NCBI GenBank assembly: GCA_032622095.1
Contig: CP136065.1
Span: forward strand, 246,201,474-246,265,473
Direction of reading: 5' to 3'
Source of the DNA: Siphonodentalium dalli
Taxonomy: Eukaryota; Mollusca; Scaphopoda; Gadilida; Siphonodentaliidae
Length of the DNA stretch: 64,000 nucleotides
Shown here: piece by piece, positions 51,642-62,289 of the stretch
Layout: each line of letters opens with the position of its first letter
Numbering within the stretch: the first letter of the stretch is position 1
Notes under the pieces: generated by a model
The model's input: the letters and a program-made list of their open reading frames with translations, nothing else
Database searches by the model: none
Told to the model about the DNA's origin: nothing
Made by a program: the position numbers and the translations under genes

Positions 51642-52206
51642 GCGGATGATCGTCAGGAAATTATGCCTTCATTAAAGGGAGACAGTCTCCAGAAGATCTC
51701 CTCAAGTCACATGTGAACATGTTAACAAAGGAGAGGAACCAGAGACAAGCCTGGAATTTATGTGTCTCACATTTGTAGAATGAGGTCCCCAGAGGGTGAA
51801 TTTAGTGATGCTATCCTGCAAAGTGGGCTAGTATCAACAAATCCACCCTCTGGGGACCTTATTCTGCTTAGATCTCATCGTCTGGGAAGTGTCGATAGTC
51901 TCAAATTAAGATTGTTTTTAAATCCTTTTCCCCTTCTGTTCAGTTTCTGTATCCCCTAAATTGCAGAAGATAAATTGCATAATTGAGGTGACTAACTTCG
52001 GATCCTAGGTCTCCCATAGCAGTTGAGACCTAAGTAGAATGAGGTTCGCAGAGTGTGAATTTTGCTAAATGTTATATACACATATCCAGGCTTGTTCTAC
52101 AGCATCAGGCTCGCATTATAACCTGTGCAATTCTGTCACAAGCAACATAGCCCAGATGTTCTCCATGACGATGACAGTACATTAGGGCCCTAACTTCACA
52201 AATAAA
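51642..52206 (+). promoter_or_regulatory. Likely 3' UTR with candidate poly(A) signals
   Basis: After the stop there is ATTAAA at 51671-51676 and AATAAA at 52201-52206. A family D MITE (51754-52095) lies between them, so use of the distal site would put its hairpins into the mRNA tail. Which site is used cannot be told from sequence. Confidence 0.35.
51754..52095. mobile_element. Family D MITE in the 3' UTR region
   Basis: CAAGCCTGGAATTTATGTGT at the left, ACACATATCCAGGCTTG at the right, hairpin at 51776-51870, middle with TCTCAAATTAAGATTG; target duplication not clear. Confidence 0.7.
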
Positions 52207-52276
52207 TAACTCATGATGACTTGTGCTTCAAGACAGTTGCAGGTATATATGTGATCCCGACGAGCTAAACACCATG

Positions 52277-52461
52277 CCCAAATTTCATTTACATGTTGGT
52301 AGGTCACAATGGTCATGTGAAGACACCATCAGATAATTAATAACATAGATATAAGATATTTTATTTTTCTAGTCATGTTTAGAACGTATAACTTACGTCA
52401 AAATATTCTTCTCGTCTGCAAGCATAAGTCATTTTCTTCATCAATTGAGGCACACCGCCAA
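52277..52461 (+). repeat. 185-base duplicated segment, copy 2
   Basis: Same as 50739-50923, outside any B element, 0.6 kb past the stop codon. Confidence 0.9.
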
Positions 52462-53094
52462 GTGTTGAACCAGTAATGAGTTCCAAATGGTTAGGAACAT
52501 AAATCATGTATACATTTATGTAGTCCAGTTATGTAGGGACCACCTAGAGGGTGACTTGGGAGACAGGGATCAGCCTAGAGGGTTACTAGGCAGATATCTT
52601 CGTCCAGTCTCTTTGAAAAGCCGACAAAAATCCTGATGTACGTCGCTAGAGCTCATTATTAAAATTTGCTCATTATTAAAATTCCATTTCATTGGAGAGT
52701 GGCACAGACTATGCGTGATTTCATTGGATTATAGCATAACAGATAACTTCACAGATCAGAGCTCAATGATGTGTTGACAATTTTCCCATGCATTATCAAA
52801 CTCAACTATTGTTGGAAAACTGAATTACTCATCGCAGTATAGGAGACATCATCTTCTAGTTTGTATCAGTTAATGATATTCATGACTGATTATTCTTTCG
52901 CATCATGTTGTATTTATAAATATTTCTAAATACTACGATTCTCACAAACATTTACTATGCGAGGAATCACTCCATATTTGGAAACAGTACTACATCATGT
53001 TGAGAATGCCACGTCCTTGTAGAAATTAAATATAGTGGACACATCTAGAGAAATACATCCGTTAGGATTATCGTTGGCTTTTAAAAGAGACTGA
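52462..53094. other. Downstream stretch without a gene
   Basis: A short direct repeat ATTATTAAAATT.. near 52654-52684 and CCTAGAGGGT twice near 52550-52580; nothing else. Confidence 0.4.
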
Positions 53095-53642
53095 TCTATT
53101 AATCAACCCCTTAACCACAGCAGAATTATGGGTAACTTTTCAGGATTTAGTCGGAAATATGGCTTGTTGCCATTCATCAGGAAGCTCTCGGGGAGAGCTT
53201 TCAGATGAATGGCAACAAGCCATATTTCCTGTCCTTTGCAGATTGAGGTCCCCACAGGGTGAATTTAGGTGTGCTATCCCCTCTGGGGACCTCATTCTGC
53301 TTAAGCCTCATCTACTCTGGAAAGTTTCTTTATTATCAAATTTCTATAGAAACTTCTTCAAAGAGATTCTTATATTTCTTTTTTAGTTTAGTTTCTCTAT
53401 ATTCCCAAATTGGCAGATGACACATTTCATAATCGAGGTTCCCAATGGGTGTACATCATAATATTCACCATTTGGGAACATCAATCTGAGTCTATATCTC
53501 CCACAGCAGATAAGGCCATGCAGAATGAGGTCCCCAGAGGGTGAATTTGGTGATGCTAGAACGCTATGCGGGATAGTATCACTAAATTCACCTTCTGGTG
53601 ACCTCATTCTGCAAATGACAGGCACACTAAACTCAGGCTTGT
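53095..53642. mobile_element. Family E fragment joined to a family D MITE
   Basis: E arm AACCACAGCAGAATTATGGG to about 53228, then D from GTCCTTTGCAGATTGAGG to CACTAAACTCAGGCTTG (53642). The E copy seems to replace the D left tip. Confidence 0.7.
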
Positions 53643-54181
53643 CTAGGATGGTCCCTGAACTTAGAAGCTTGTTTCAAAATGTTCAGAAATATGAATCATG
53701 GCTAAATTCAGAGAACAGACATGGAACTTAGCAAATTATTATATTTATAGGGCAGAGCATCAAACATTTTAATCCAAATAAGGTGATTAAAATAAATTAA
53801 CTTTGTTCTCAGGTAATTAGATCTCAATTTTGAGATGAGGGAGGGAGGCTATTTATTTTATTTTTATCTCAAAATCTGGAAAACTTACTGGTATCAGATT
53901 ATTACATATAAATGGAATCTCTTTTAACCGATATTATATGATACGAGGCGGTATCAGATTCACAGTGTGATCTCAGCAATAAGTTTGTATATATAAACAT
54001 AATTCACAAGTCATTACAATGATTGTTTATTCTCTGACTATAAAGTCAGACTATGATCTGCGGAGACACATTCACCAGTAAAGGTTTGTATAGACATATA
54101 GAGGAAATTCAGAAAAAGGGAGTGTACATGCGTATGATTGACATTAGATTTATCCATCAACTATTTAGCTAACAATGTATA
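53643..54181. other. Downstream stretch without a gene
   Basis: AGTAAAGGTTTGTATAGACA (54078) recurs diverged at 54525 on the other side of an E element; nothing else. Confidence 0.4.
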
Positions 54182-54400
54182 TACAGTAATGCCCTAATTA
54201 ATCGACTCCTTTAACCACAGCAGAATTATGGGTAACTTTTCAGGATTTAGTCAGAAATATGGCTTGTTGCCATTCATCGGAAAGCTTTCCCCGAGAGCTT
54301 TCCGATGAATGGCAACAAGCCATATTTCTGACTAAATCCTGAAAAGTTACTCATAATTCTGCTGTGGTTAAAGGAGTCGATTAATTAGGGCATTACTATA
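54182..54400. mobile_element. Family E foldback MITE, complete
   Basis: TA at 54182-54183 and 54399-54400, near-perfect palindrome. Confidence 0.88.
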
Positions 54401-54677
54401 CATGTCCTAAATTCAAAACTCAATAAAACCGGCCGAGTGCATTGTGCAAAATGCACGTTCACGAGCTAATTATCTGACTTTAAAATATGTTTTCGCCTCC
54501 GCTTTATCTGTCCAGAGCGAAACAGTAAAGTTTTGCACAGACATATAGAGTAAAGTTCAGAAAAATGGACATGACATCAGGGACATTATTTGTTATTACT
54601 TGATTTACAGATTATTTTGGCTCAATGGTAGGGGGGGGGGGGAAATAAAAATAAAATCTGTATAATTTGTTTTTATT

Positions 54678-55059
54678 TTAACCCTTTACCCAACAAACCG
54701 GCCAAAACCGGCCAAATAAAGCTTCAACAGCCTAAAATATCTTCGGTCTGTCTCAATAGAACCATACAAATATGGATATCATTGGAATCGGCTCATTGAC
54801 CACATTGTGATGGTTACAGTTATGCCCTGTGCCAATGCATTCTCTTATATATGCGAGTCAACCATAGGTCGCCTCGCATATATAAGAGAATGCATTGGCC
54901 TAAAAAAAATCTTTTTTTACCATTTTTTCTTACATTCTTTAACAATTTTTAATGTGTTAAGCCAATGCATTCTCTTATATATGCGAGGCGACCTATGGTC
55001 GACTCGCATATATAAGAGAATGCATTGGCACAGGGCCCTTCTGTTGGGTAAAGGGTTAA
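54678..55059 (-). mobile_element. Family A MITE, reverse, full length
   Basis: TTAA at 54678-54681 and 55056-55059; both hairpins intact. Its right TTAA is also the left flank of a family F element. Confidence 0.88.
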
Positions 55060-55404
55060 GGGGTACTGTACACTGAATCCGGTAATTTATGGGACCATCT
55101 CCTTTGATACTCAACAGAATATATGCAACAAATGAATGAATTTGACCCATGGATTGGTGCAAAATACACGCATGTGCTCTATGAACGATGCAAACAACAT
55201 GGTGATGATAATTAAAATGAATTTATAACTCCAGTCATAAATTCATTTTCATTATAATTAGCATGTTGTTTTACATCATTCATAATGTAAATGAGTGCTT
55301 TTGCACTAATCCATGGCTCAAACTCATTCATTTGTTGCATATATTCTGTTGAGTATAATAGGAGATGGTCCCATAAATGGCTGAATTTAGTGTACAGTAC
55401 CCAT
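55060..55404. mobile_element. Family F MITE, TTAA flanks
   Basis: GGGGTACTGTACACTGAAT / inverse GTGTACAGTACCCAT, TTAA at 55056-55059 and 55405-55408; inner arms around a TTTATAACTCCAGTCATAAA palindrome. Confidence 0.8.
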
Positions 55405-55965
55405 TTAAATTGTCACAAAATAGGGACGGGAGAAATAAAATATTTGCTGTATAATAATCTCCTCATCTAAAACAAGAACAGGCAAATATATTTTTTGCTT
55501 TGGATGTTTCTTTAAAGCATGATACAGATAGAAGAAACAATATCGCCAATATCAGCATCTGCCATGTTGGCGTTGACATTCAATACAATAAACATCACTG
55601 GGGGGCTTCGCTGTTCAATCGATGTTGTTGTATATTTTAGGTAAACTTAATTTTTTCTAATTTTTTTTTATATTTCTGGATTAATATTCCCATTGGCGGA
55701 AATAAAAAAACCAAAAACTACAATTTTATTTTGATCGACAAACAGCTTTTTTTGGGTAGAGAAATCCGTAAATCAAGTAATAAAAAATTAAATGCTTTAT
55801 TTGACTGGTGAATGTGGCCCCCTTCAACATTACTGTCAGTATTTTGTATATCTCCACAGTTTTACTTGACCACAGTGAAGAATTGATTCTTCATAGAAAT
55901 GTTTGACAGTCGCTTTAACCATCTATCATCACAAAGTAGACTTTATTGTTACAATGTTAATCTGG
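55405..55965. other. Downstream stretch without a gene
   Basis: Nothing recognised. Confidence 0.4.
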
Positions 55966-56069
55966 ATTTAGTGTCCAACATTTGCAGAATGAGGTCCCCA
56001 GATGGTGAATTTAGTGACGCTATCATGCACAATGGGCTAGCATCACCGAATTCATCCTCTGGGGACCTC
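55966..56069. mobile_element. Family D MITE fragment
   Basis: TGGATTTAGTGTCCAACATT, CAGAATGAGGTCCCCAGATG hairpin, right arm cut. Confidence 0.65.
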
Positions 56070-56101
56070 ATGTGATGAGTGAACATATCTCCACAAATTT
56101 C

Positions 56102-56623
56102 TTTAAAGGCCCACTTAATTTTCAAGTCACCGATTATTTTTTTTATAGTGCCTTGATATACAGTTTTAATTACAATCTGCCATAAAATATGATTAAAATA
56201 CTATAATTCATCACTAGTTGAAACGTCTGTGTCTTAGAAGATGCCCTTATAGAAATAGAAAGCAGCTGAAATCATAGAATGATTTCCCCCATTATGGCTC
56301 CTAGAATGCAACAGAATTCAAGCTAAAAATATATTTTCAATTGAAGGGGAATAACTCTAAAGATATAGTGTTATTCCCCTTCCATTTAAAATAATGAAAC
56401 TTTAGCACAGTATACAAGTTGGTGCTTCAACTAAAACAACATGTTCACAGTTTCTTACAATGGATAAGTTGATAATACAATGTTTTGGAGCTTCCTCTTT
56501 CAAATGGTGTATAATATGGCATATATTTTATATAAAATGATCTGGGGGTTCAAATGGTGTATAATATGGCATATATTTTATATAAAATGATCTGGAGGTT
56601 CCAGAATTAAGTGGGCCTTTAGC
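56102..56623. mobile_element. Family G MITE, complete, about 520 bp
   Basis: Ends AAGGCCCACTTAATTTTC / inverse AATTAAGTGGGCCTT, TA on both sides. A GGGGAATAACTCT palindrome in the middle and two 50-bp units with ATGGTGTATAATATGGCATA. Confidence 0.75.
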
Positions 56624-57330
56624 AGCTTTGTTGTTTTTAGTGCACTGACTTATTATTTATTCCTCCATATATGGAAACATATAATAACAAATATACTATT
56701 TACACAACAAGGTTGGAATGATTGATTGAGTGTTGAGGTTGAGCGAGTGTTTCATGATGGAAGTAGCTGCTTATTGGTCACATTTCACATAATGAAATAC
56801 AACTGATTACAAAGAGGGTACTACGTCACTAGAATATGTGTTCTTTCTATCAGTTGATGCTTCACCGTATCCATAGTTACGATTAAGGTTTTGAGACACA
56901 AAGCATTGACATGTGAAACTTTGAATTCAATCAACAACAAAATCATGGCAAACAAAACAATATCACCTTACTGCGAGTAGCAACCTAGATTCTCAGAAAC
57001 GGACTCGTAGTCTCCAATTCTGTGAAAGATATTTGGACCATCCGAAACATTGACGACTACCACCAGTTAATTCTCATCAGTAGTAATTCATTGTGTGAAA
57101 AGTGTCAATTGTCATTATGTAAATACTCATTGCAATTGTACACATCATGACCCTTACACGAACCAGCCTACAGGCTTCATCATTCTGACTCGTACTTCTG
57201 TAATCTGGTTCCTTCCCCTATGGTCAAAATTTTAATTAATTTTGTAACAAACTATAATAATGCATCAAAAATATTGTTACCGGTATACTCATTCACTCAG
57301 GTATTAAAGCTGAAGGGGTCGTTTTGGCTC
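56624..57330. other. Downstream stretch without a gene
   Basis: Nothing recognised. Confidence 0.4.
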
Positions 57331-57725
57331 GTTGGGTTCCCAACTTTACAAAAAAGTTTTTTTGGTACTCAGCTTGACCTTTGCTATGTTTTCAGCAGAC
57401 ATGATACCAAAATCTTGCATCCGATGACAAGGCACATGGGTATCATCTTTAAAACTTTAAGGGCCGTAACTCATGTAAAAATAATTGGACGGAACCCATA
57501 TTCAAACTTGGCCTGTATCTTTACCTGGGAAATACACATACCAACTTTGGTTCAGATCAAATAATCCAAACTGGAGTTATCGGTCGGAAACCAAAAATGT
57601 TAACAGACGGTCAAATTCTAAGTCGAAAAAGGGCCGTAACTCATGTAAAAACAATTGGACGGAACTCATTTTCGAACTTGGCCTGTATCTTTAGCTGACA
57701 AATACACATACCAATTTTGGTTCAG
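57331..57725 (+). repeat. Interspersed repeat with 170-base units
   Basis: GGGCCGTAACTCATGTAAAA starts at 57461 and 57631, each followed by AATTGGACGGAAC, TTGGCCTGTATCTTTA and ACACATACCAA.TTTGGTTCA. Confidence 0.65.
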
Positions 57726-57849
57726 ATAAAATAATTTGTAACTGTTAGTCACATTTGCTTTCTATCGGCAACATAGCACGAAGAAAGGTGATAATTATCC
57801 ATAGCATAAACCCACAAATGTCAAGCTGGATACCCAAAACACCAATTCA

Positions 57850-57958
57850 TAATGCTGGGTACCCAATACACCAAAATGTATCGATAACCACCAATTCAGT
57901 ATTAAAGGTCTTCTCAGATGGCACCAAAATGTATCGATAACGACCAATTCAGTATTAA
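57850..57958 (+). repeat. 68-bp tandem pair carrying empty and filled TTAA sites
   Basis: CACCAAAATGTATCGATAAC and CCAATTCAGTATTAA occur twice. The first TTAA (about 57899) is followed directly by AGGTCTTCTCAGATGGCACC; the second holds the family A element and resumes with AGGTCTTCTCAGATGACAC. Confidence 0.9.
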
Positions 57959-58344
57959 CCCTTTACCCAACAGAAGGGCCCTGTGCCAATGCATTCTCTT
58001 ATATATGCGAGTCGACCATAGGTCGCCTCGCATATATAAGAGAATGCATTGGCTTAACACATTAAAAATTATAAAATTGTTAAAGAATGTAAGAATTTTT
58101 TTTAAAAAGTGTTAAAAAAAGATTTTTTTTAGGCCAATGCATTCTCTTATATATGCGAGGCGACCTATGGTCGACTCGCATATATAAGAGAATGCATTGG
58201 CACAGGGCATAACTGTAACTATCACAATGTGGTCAAGGAGCCGGTTCCAATGATATCCATATTTATATGGTTCTATTGAGACAGACCGAAGATATTTTAG
58301 GCTGTTGAAGCTTTATTTGGCCGGTTTGTTTGGTAAAGGGTTAA
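57955..58344 (+). mobile_element. Family A MITE, full length, with adjacent empty site
   Basis: TTAA at 57955-57958 and 58341-58344; both hairpins intact. Confidence 0.92.
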
Positions 58345-58786
58345 AGGTCTTCTCAGATGACACAGTGAGAGTTGTGCACACCATGTTACTTGGGTTTTCA
58401 GTGTAGAAAGCATCAAGCTTATGCTCAATGGAATTTATGCCATAAAATATCACCAAATTGAAATGTCTGTGTCTCAGATGATGCCCATAGAGAAATAGAA
58501 AACAGCTGAAATCATAGAAAGATTTCCTCCGTTATTGCTCCCAGAATGCAACAGAATTCAAAAATATATTTTCAATGGAAGAGGAATAACTCTATATCTT
58601 CAGATATAGAATTATTCCCCTTCCATTGAAAATAATGAACACAGAATAGGTATCTCAACAAAAACAACATGTTCTCAGTTTAGTACACCGAATAAGTTGA
58701 TAATACAATGTTTTGGAGCTTCCTCTTTCATATGGTGTATAATATGGCATATATTTTATATAAAATTATCTGGCGGTTCGAAAATT
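58345..58786. mobile_element. Family G MITE, both outer ends lost
   Basis: From AATATCACCAAATTGAAATG (58447), GGAATAACTCTATATCTTCA palindrome, one unit with ATGGTGTATAATATGGCATA. Confidence 0.65.
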
Positions 58787-59019
58787 TTAACCCTTTGAGT
58801 GCCAGGGGCCGATCTAATCGGCCCTAAACCTACACAATAAGTCTGTTAAAGAATATAATAAATTATATTAAAATTGTAAAAAAAACAAAAAAATTGTTAG
58901 GCCAATGCATTCTCTTATATATGCGAGGCGACCTATGGTCGACTCGCATATATAAGAGAATGCATTGGCACAGGGTATATGGGTTGATACAAAAATCGGC
59001 CTGGCACTCAAAGGGTTAA
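58787..59019 (-). mobile_element. Family C MITE, reverse, full length
   Basis: TTAA at 58787-58790 and 59016-59019; ends CCCTTTGAGTGCCAGG / CCTGGCACTCAAAGGG; one shared hairpin (58900-58968). Confidence 0.88.
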
Positions 59020-59199
59020 GGGCAATAAATCTCATTCATGTTGCTTGGCTTCCTTAACATTTATTGTTTATTCATTTAATTGGGAAAACAGAAAGAACTG
59101 AAAAAATATTCATCATGTCTCTCAATAAGGATTGCTATAAATAGCATCATAAACTGATCTCATTATAAAAGATTTATTCAGTTCTATTCATTACCATTG

Positions 59200-59414
59200 T
59201 ACAGTAATACCCTAAATAATCGACTCCTTAACCACAGCAGAATTATGGGTAATTTATCAGGATTTAGTTGGAAATATGGCTTGTTGCCATTCATCGGAAA
59301 GCTGACCGAGAGCTTTCCGATGAATGTCAACAAGCCATATTTCCAACTAAATCCTGAAAAATTACCCATAATTCTCCTGTGGTTAAGGAGTCGATTATTT
59401 AGGGCATTACTGTA
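59200..59414. mobile_element. Family E foldback MITE, complete
   Basis: TA at 59200-59201 and 59413-59414, near-perfect palindrome. Confidence 0.88.
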
Positions 59415-59426
59415 TGACTTCGCCCA

Positions 59427-59882
59427 AGCCTGGATATACTGTGTCTGATATTTGCAGAATGAGGTCCCCAGAGGGTGAAATTAGTGTCACTATCCTGCAC
59501 AGCAGGCAAGCATCAGTAAATTCCCCCTTGGTGAACCTCATACTTCCTATGCCTCAACTGCTATGGGAGACCTAGGATCAAATAGAAGTTACCTAGTTGA
59601 AATTAGTGATGTTCACCCATTAGTCACCTCGATTATGCAATTTATATCCAGAAAATTAGGGTATATTTATAAACTGAACAGAAGGGAAAATTTTACTTAA
59701 ACAATGTATATTTGAGACTATAGATACTTCCCAGAAGATGAGGCCTAACCATGAGGTCCCCCCCCCCCCCCCCCCCCCCGAGGGTGAATTTAATTATGCT
59801 ACACCACACATTTGGCTAGCATCACCAAATTCACCCTCTGGGGTCCTCATTCTATAAATGCAGACACACTATATCCACGCTT
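59427..59882. mobile_element. Family D MITE, long subfamily, worn
   Basis: CAAGCCTGGATATACTGTGT / ACACACTATATCCACGCTTG; a C run (59758-59778) replaces part of the right hairpin. Confidence 0.75.
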
Positions 59883-60200
59883 GCTCTTGATTCACATCAG
59901 TGTTATTTGTTTTATCAGTCATTTTTAGAAGTGCTATCTTAGGCTTCCATTGAAAAAATAACCCTGTTAAATCTTCTGACTTCATCGCTTGGAATATTTG
60001 CCTTATCGTGCTGTAAAGTGGCTTGGGGGAGCATAAACCCCAATCATGAATGTCACATTAAGATTATGTCAATTCATCACAAATTAATAGTATTTCATCT
60101 GTTAGATTCACAGAGGTCAAAGAGAAAACTTTTTAATTTTATAGGAGAGTATAAAATGTATTATTTAACATTATAATCTTTGATTTATCAAATGACCATT

Positions 60201-60419
60201 TACAGTAATGCCCTAAATAATCAACTCCTTAACCACAGCAGAATTATGGGTAATTTTTCAGGATTTAGTCGGAAATATGGCTTGTTGCCATTCATCAGAA
60301 AGCTTTCGCCGAGAGCTTTCCAGTGAATGGCAACAAGCCATATTTACGACTAAATCCTGAAAAATATTACCCATAATTCTGCTGTGCTTAAGGAGTTGAT
60401 TATTTAGGGCATTACTGTA
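60201..60419. mobile_element. Family E foldback MITE, complete
   Basis: TA at 60201-60202 and 60418-60419, near-perfect palindrome. Confidence 0.88.
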
Positions 60420-60860
60420 TGCGACTAAATGTGTTCTGTGTCATATTATCTATCCTGTTTTAGAGAGCAGTGTTCCTAGATATAGAATAGATTTTTCTTG
60501 TAATTTGTTACAAAATATAGATTATATGTCGCATTCCAAATGGTGAAATATCTTGGCATACGATTGCACAATAAATTTCTTGCTAAATCTCAGTTACGAT
60601 CTCTTTGAATCTCACCAATGTTTTGTTTTAAACCATATTTAAACCATATTTTGCTGTAAATACTTTTAAATATGATATGTGCCTTAAGATCTATCTCTTT
60701 TTGTTTGATTAGAAAACAAAAAATTCCTTAACTGAACATGTAGCCTAAAACGGGTCAGATGTAGCTTTAATTATGTCAGCAGTAGGGACCTGCGATTCAG
60801 CACATTTCCGGATTCGAAATCCGATATCGAATCGGAGGCAGATGTCATTTAAAGAATGAC
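60420..60860. other. Downstream stretch without a gene
   Basis: CCGGATTCGAAATCCGATAT near 60809 recalls the subterminal repeats of the hAT at 6634; otherwise nothing. Confidence 0.4.
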
Positions 60861-60861
60861 T

Positions 60862-60997
60862 GGAAGATCCATTGGGGTCATTGAGTTTTGACCTGCAGAG
60901 TAATTAAACAAATTGTGTGAAAGGATTCACACAAACTTTGTTTAACTACTCTGCCGGTTAGAACCAATTGACCCTAATGGATCTTCCATTCATTCAT
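60862..60997. repeat. Long imperfect hairpin
   Basis: GGAAGATCCATTGGGGTCA to AATTGTGTGAA is inverted as TTCACACAAACTTTGTTTAA to TGACCCTAATGGATCTTCC. Confidence 0.75.
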
Positions 60998-61735
60998 TAT
61001 AATCATACACCAGTATATTCACTGGCATCACTGCAAATTTAACTGGATATTTCCTGAAATATCTTTTTCTGATTTTTGCAACATTAAAAGAGTTATTTAA
61101 TATCGCAACACAAATGAGCCCAAAATAAAATTAGGATTTCAATGGCCTCCTTTTCAAATATCTACTTCCTGTATTCTTTTTACCAGCATCAAAACAGCTG
61201 ATTGGAAAACCCAACAACTCTGCATGAAATTTAACAACACGCAGTGAGCTGTTTGGCTTGAAGGGACGTACATGGTTCATTAATTTTTATGAAGTGTTCA
61301 CTTCAGTTATTGGTTTATGAACCTCGGAACATTCATGTAAACCTTATGGCAATTTGTACTGATTCTTATGGTGCAAATGAAGTGGGTGATTGTGTGATTA
61401 TATTGAATTGAATCAGCCGCCAGTGCATAACATATAGATCATTAAATGTCAACAAATATACCGCAAAATTCACAACAATGTCTCAAATGATGGGGACAAG
61501 TTGGATATATGGTAGCGAGGTATGGTGTCGACTCTGACTATATCAAAATCTAATCAAATCTTCAATATTCGCAGGCCCTAGTCACCAGAAATACAAATAT
61601 TATAATGGAATATTCTAATTTCCTGATGTAAGTGAGTGATATTTGTAACCAATCATTTTATTTTTACAGATCTTCACAATTTTGAGAGACCTACACAGCG
61701 TTTTATGTCTGAGATGAGTTAGGTGTATGAGTATC
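60998..61735. other. Downstream stretch without a gene
   Basis: Nothing recognised. Confidence 0.4.
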
Positions 61736-61737
61736 AC

Positions 61738-62015
61738 AACACAAATGTAATCATATGTCCTTCAGATACATAGACATTACCACCCATAGGGCGCCTCACA
61801 CAAACGTGAACAAATAACAATCAGTAATCATGTATGAGGCTCCCTGCAGGATAACATAATCATGTCCTTTAGTTACCCCATAGTTATTACCACCCATAGG
61901 GAGCCTCACGCAGATGACAGTCAGCGATACATGCTACTACATGAATGAGGCTCCTTGCAGGATAATGTAATATGTCCTTTGGGTACCACTTATGGGAACC
62001 ATCACACAGACAGAA
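61738..62015 (+). repeat. About 115-base repeat, two and a half units
   Basis: ATTACCACCCATAGGG.GCCTCAC and ATGAGGCTCC.TGCAGGATAA with ATGTCCTTTAG recur at about 61755, 61875 and 61965. Confidence 0.65.
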
Positions 62016-62053
62016 CACAAGAGTGTCATCTGTTCTCATTATGGTCTTTCCAG

Positions 62054-62152
62054 GCGGCGGGTGAAGTGAATAAAGCATCCAATCGCACTTGTCCGATTTA
62101 CGCAGCAATGGTGAAGTCTGTGTCCAAAACTGTCTTTAGCGAATTATGCTGA
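62054..62152 (+). CDS. Possible terminal exon of an unknown gene
   Basis: After a good acceptor (GGTCTTTCCAG, ends 62053) an open stretch reads AAGEVNKASNRTCPIYAAMV and then KSVSKTVFSELC before TGA at 62150-62152. AATAAA follows at 62188-62193 and again near 62199. No relatives recognised, and no upstream exon in the window could be joined to it; it is not in frame with evidence to the transporter. Confidence 0.2.
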   Translation, partial: AAGEVNKASNRTCPIYAAMVKSVSKTVFSELC

Positions 62153-62249
62153 TTTCCAGGAAATTACGTTGCACTTTATCACTTTATAATAAATGGGAAT
62201 AAAATAAAGTAACACCATTTAAGACTCATTTGAGTTTTTAAAAAACACG

Positions 62250-62282
62250 AGCTTTCGGCTATCTAGTAGCCTTTATCAAGTA
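62250..62282 (-). ncRNA. Hammerhead-ribozyme-like core, probably decayed
   Basis: On the - strand TTGATAA is followed by a clean stem-loop and GAAA (GGCTACTAGATAGCCGAAA). Hammerheads have CTGATGA, stem II, GAAA in this order, and many Penelope-like elements carry one. Here the first and sixth core bases differ (C to T, G to A). I cannot see good stems I and III, so activity is unlikely. Confidence 0.3.
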
Positions 62283-62289
62283 TGAAGTG

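Noticed and set aside
4652-58115. Recurrent small proteins with [17 protein letters not shown] or YIRECIG
   Set aside because: These are translations of the shared MITE hairpin; they appear in both orientations wherever the hairpin occurs.
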